Shown here piece by piece: positions 59,491 through 64,000 of a DNA stretch of 64,000 bases. A program made the position numbers and the translations under genes. Each line of letters opens with the position of its first letter. Within the stretch, counting starts at the first letter, position 1. The DNA is from Chamaea fasciata (lineage: Eukaryota > Chordata > Aves > Passeriformes > Sylviidae): NCBI GenBank assembly GCA_029207755.1, contig JARCOQ010000003.1:84339994-84403993 (forward strand), read 5' to 3'. The notes beneath the pieces are model-generated. The model made no database searches, had not been told where the DNA came from, and was given only the letters and a program-made list of their open reading frames with translations.

Positions 59491-62400
59491 AGCAGCAAGA
59501 GCTTCCCTGTACTCTCTCTCGCCTCAGCTTTAGCCTTGAGGAAAATGTACTTTTCCTTAAGGGAAAACACTTTTAATTTTCTTGTTCATTCACTTATTGG
59601 CTTCTGACAAAGGAGTCAAAAGGGTGGCAATTGCCAAAGTCACTTATTGATTTTCTTGGTTTATTTATAAATTCCAGACATGCAAGTGCCTGTCTTCAAA
59701 TTTTAACACCTGGTATTTCACACCATTAAGCAAATTGCCAGGAAGACTACTTCCTTTCCACCTCTGCAACTTTCACATAACTAGCAAGCTGTCCTCACAG
59801 AAAGTTCATCAAACTCTGGCTTTCATAGAAAGCTTTCAAATTTAGGTCTTCTTCACTAAAGCTGTATGTGAAAGTTACCTGCCTTTTCTACTTTAAAGAA
59901 GGCTTTCTTCTGTGGTCTTAGTCTATCAGTACACGGGAAGGCAAGCTCTGTATTAAGATGAAAAGTAATAGGAAGCAAAGGGAAAAGTAATGAGATCAAC
60001 AGGAAGTTTTAAGGCTAATCCCAGTACAATACATTGCAGCAATCCAACAGAATGAGACAAAAACCATGAATCACTGTCGAGGTCTTGATTTCAGAGAAAT
60101 ATGGCAAACATTTATATGCAGGCAGAAAAAACCACACGACCATAAATTCTTCAGGGATAGAGCTGAAAGCACTTCCAAACTAAAAACCCCGTAAAAAAAC
60201 TGAGGGCAAAAGGGCAAACCCCCTCCATAGCAAGGAGCATTCCTGTTGCTGCTGTTCTCCTCAAGATTCTTCCCTCATACTGTTCCTGTCATTAATTTTA
60301 CTTTACATCACAGAAATCTCAGCTTTTTTCCTTTTGATCCCATACAGAGCAAAAACCAAGAAAGAATCAGAACACCTTGGCTGAATGAAAGACAGAGCAC
60401 GATCTCACCAGCCATGTAACCAGAACTCCCCAGCTCCTTTTCTACATGGACTGCTTAAACCTGGTCAGACAGGGACAAGCTTAGAACTTGAAACAGGCCT
60501 ACCAGATGGTGGATGCTACAAGTGAACAAACCTGTAAATTCCTGCTGAATCCCTGAACTGGTCAGTCGACTCCTAAGAATTTGTGTTGATAGTTTTTATA
60601 GTGAGTGGATAATTGTTTGAAAAATACCTTTTCAAGGGGGGATGTTTTGCTTTAAGCTGATGAAGAAAGATTTAAAAAACCCTTGCAAGATAAATTATGA
60701 AGATATTTTGCTTGAAAAACTGAGGGCTTTTAAATTTAAAAACTACAATCAATATCAAATCATCTAAAAACACAAAATACAAGAATCATAATATATTAGT
60801 GAGGTTCTGTATTCTTAGAATAGATTTCTCATTAAAAAATCAATATCTAATTTTGCTCTGAAATACAAGAAAAATGTACTGTGCATTTAACCTCCAAGGA
60901 ATTTACACACCTTTTACATATACACTAGCAGAATCAATTCGTATAATCCTGCAATTTCCGCCTTTGAGTAAATACAGTTCCTTCCTGTGAGTATATTGAA
61001 AAACAGCTTCTTGGAGAAATCAAAGGAAAACAAAATACACTATTAAAACTGCAGGAAGTTGGAAGTATGCAGAACACAAAGTAATTAAAAAATACAGATA
61101 CACTTCTGAACAGTGAAAAATAAGGTGGGGTGCTTTTTTTTTTTCTTTTTTTTCCTTCAGAAAAGTAGGTCGCCATGCCTTGGTTTCACTTTGCTCTAGG
61201 TTTACTTTCTGTGTCAGGCTTGGGGTGTAACTGAACGGATACTGGATGTGTTTGGGTAAAATTTGCTTTGGTCTGCAAAACACAGGATTCATACAGACGT
61301 ATCGCATTTAAATAGACTGAACAACTCTTCAATTTTACTCATGATGTTAACATATGTGCTTACAGTGAGACTTGTTCAAGGCAGAGAGTCACCACAGTTA
61401 ATCAAACTCAGCAGAGACATGAGACCACAGAAAAATAATGTTTTGGTGGTCCACGGCAGCAACTCTGCCACTTGTCCTTAAGATGTGACTGCAGGCAAAA
61501 TTGTTCCTAATTTTCAGCTCTTGAACAACTTTCAAAATGCACTCTGCATGTTTACAGCAATGCTAAGCAACATAATGCTGCAAATAAAGTCCATAAAGCA
61601 ACCTGTACATACTTCTGTACAGCCTGGTTTCATATTCCTAGGTACAAGCACATATACACATATAAAGCCTCTTCTAATTTTCATCCATAAAGTGCAAACC
61701 CATTACCCTGACACTTTGTAGGTAGCATCCTGGGCCAAAATCAATAGAGTAACCTAGGATGATCTAGAGCCCTCATAAATTCTGTCGTTTCTTCTACACT
61801 GCCTCAGCTCATGCTCTGTGCACTCCATCAAACAACTGCCTTCCCGTTCTACATCTATAGCTAAAAACACATGACCAGCAGAACATGAAACTGTACAGCT
61901 GAAGTTTGTCGTGCAACATCAAACTTCCCGCAATAAATAACACTACCGAGGAGACTTATCACTTAAGTGACTAAAATACTCATAGGTTTTTCACATTCTT
62001 TTACTGCTCAAGTTTTCACATTTTTTTCATCTATATCTGTGCAATATCATTTAATCAGTACAAAATTTAGTCTCCTGATGTCAAATGTCAAAATGATTCT
62101 AAAGTTAATACTACAAATAAGCAAAAGTGCAATGACTTTACTTTGAAAATCACTTCATATAAAAGGCTAATTAAAAACCTAGAGAATAATGAATATAAAT
62201 GAAAAAATACCCTGCTTTCTTAGAGCTTGAAAGTGCTAAAGAAATTACGCAAAGAAAAAAGATGAGAAAGCTCAGACAGCTATTACATGTGAGTTTGCAT
62301 AGTTCTTGATGCTTTTTCCAAGACCAATGGAATCACTAAAAGAAAACAGTTACACTGAAAAATCATGGCTCAAAACACAAGTAAACATATTCAATCATCC

Positions 62401-64000
62401 AGTTCCCAAATTGGCCTTTTCTTACATAAACTGCTTCATTGTCATTTCTTTAAAAATCCTATTACTAAACATTTAATCTTTAACATGATTATTAGCCAGA
62501 GATGTAAACAGTTGATGGTGAAAACTTTGGATTGTTTGTATAGTGTAGGACCATAGATTTTCTAAATATCTGTCTAAATATCTGTTGTAAATATCTGGAA
62601 AGAAAGTGATGTATCAATAGAAGTATTACAAAATCCTAGTTTATGGACATGATTTTGAACCCTTCACAGTATATTCAAAGACTTTAAAATTATATATATT
62701 TTACAAAAATGTAGACAAAATCTTCATGAGCAGTGGCTATAAGATTTTTAGTGCTCACTAGGCTCATGGTCCAAACAAGGTTCAAAAAAAAAGTATCATC
62801 TTTTATTAGACCTGACAGCGTAAGATGTAGTCAGAGTTTTGGATACATAAATACTTTCATCAATTCAGAGTATGCAGTATTGGTAACCTAGAGAAACACT
62901 TGAGAAGACACTTCACACTTAGGTTGTTCAAGCGTGCAAAGACTTCCATTAGCAATTTTCAGAACAAACAGAGTGCTCTGCTTCTTTCTAAAAGAGTAGT
63001 ACCCTTTTTCCCTGCAATAAAATAGTACTTAAAACTAAAATAGTGTTGTTAGGCTGTGCTCCATTCATGAGCAATGTCCTAATAAAGTTCATATAATGAA
63101 GTTCAAAACGTAACTCTCAATTAAGCGTCTTAAAGTAAATAACTGTATTTTGAATCAAGGAATTTATACAACCATTCTAGAAATTTACTAGAATTTTGTG
63201 TTTATCTAAAGCCCAAAATGAACAGAAAATTATTTTTTGGTTACACCTCAGATCTCCAAAATTTGAAACAGGTAATTTGCTAAATCCACCACAGCCATCA
63301 ATAAAAAGTGTAGCTCTATCTGCTAGGTTCATCCCTGATCAAAAAGCAACTCTCAGGGCATATACTGATCTTCAGTGATTCCAGGAGGCCTTAAAATAGG
63401 AAATACAGACTAAAACATTAGATTTCTAACACTAGATTGTTATTACAGATATCTGAAAAAACTTCATATACAGACAGGTTCATTCCCTTATCTTCAAATG
63501 TATGAACAGGGCTTACCATAGGCAAAGTGTACAAAGTCCGGACACTTAAAATAAGACACACATGATGTGAAGAAATTCAGAAATTTGTACCTAAAGAGGT
63601 GTTCCAACTCAGTCTAGAACTGTCTGGAAACAGCTACTCATCATGCCATGTCTCTTCAGGCCTCTGAAGTGGCAACTGAATGAATGGTTTTGTGTGTCAT
63701 TATTCTGAAAATTGCAACGAGCTCTTCTTGCCTCTGTAACAGTGCCAGAAAATATATTTGGAACGTGGCTTTCTTGCTTAAAACTCTCTCTGGATGTAAG
63801 TATCTGACATGCAATCAAATTTTGAGGATGATAACTTCAGTCCTAAGTACAAAGAATTACAATGCAATCCTATCAATTGTCTTACCTAAGAAACCATTAA
63901 ATTAAACTCATAGTGGTAATCTTTTCTGCTGCTTTTTGTGAATATCAAAAGTAAGTCTGACTAACATTTACTGTCTAGATTCCCAAAGCTACACTATAAA
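59491..64000. other. Unique AT-rich sequence, no gene recognised
   Basis: Short unsupported frames only. A t/c tract lies near 61132-61156. From about 61.7 kb the DNA is AT-rich and almost frame-free. No repeat family or RNA gene recognised to the window end. Confidence 0.5.

Noticed and set aside
1..64000. CRISPR arrays, operons, tRNA or rRNA genes, prokaryotic promoters
   Set aside because: Nothing with direct-repeat/spacer structure, cloverleaf or bacterial gene organisation was seen; the repeats are those of a vertebrate nuclear genome.

Overview
The window looks like nuclear DNA from a bird. It is AT-rich, with scattered small microsatellites and many copies of CR1, the LINE that dominates avian genomes. 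The CR1 3' ends carry the typical short tail (sense: attct-atga type; antisense: tcatagaatcat type). I saw no Alu, L1, bacterial operon, ribosome-binding-site pattern, tRNA or rRNA. A crocodilian or turtle source is less likely but cannot be excluded by reading alone; one long-terminal-repeat-like element at 57.6-59.5 kb resembles sequence I know from birds.

I found no confidently recognisable host protein-coding gene. Most open frames over 60 codons are chance frames or fragments of CR1 ORF2. The best exception is a minus-strand open frame at 26.08-26.41 kb with coding-like codon choice, an upstream acceptor-like site and a downstream donor-like site. It is reported as a candidate exon only. 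The window is therefore probably a large intron or an intergenic desert.

Layout: 1-3.9 kb unique AT-rich; 3.9-5.4 kb CR1-A (minus, internally deleted); 5.4-16.9 kb mostly unique, with a nested inverted repeat at 6.8 kb, an old dispersed repeat at 10.4 kb and a pentanucleotide array at 13.9-14.1 kb; 16.9-20.6 kb two minus-strand CR1 copies (B, C) separated by a GC-raised block; 21.3-21.9 kb CR1-D (plus); 21.9-31.2 kb unique, with the candidate exon and the start of a long open-frame desert (28.4-32.8 kb); 31.2 kb a small CR1 3' fragment (E); 33.6-34.2 kb a very old, degenerate CR1-like copy; 41.0-42.9 kb CR1-F, the longest copy, with most of the reverse transcriptase; 44.7 kb a GATA array; 50.2-50.7 kb CR1-G; 52.2-53.2 kb CR1-H, a close sister of F; 57.6-59.5 kb an LTR-like element split by CR1-I; and unique sequence to the end.

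There is no pathway or operon to describe. The biology that can be read is repeat history: at least two age layers of CR1, internal deletions, catalytic-site loss, and one insertion nested inside another element. Family assignments rest on recalled consensus sequences, not on a database search. CR1 letters A to I are my own labels, not subfamily names.
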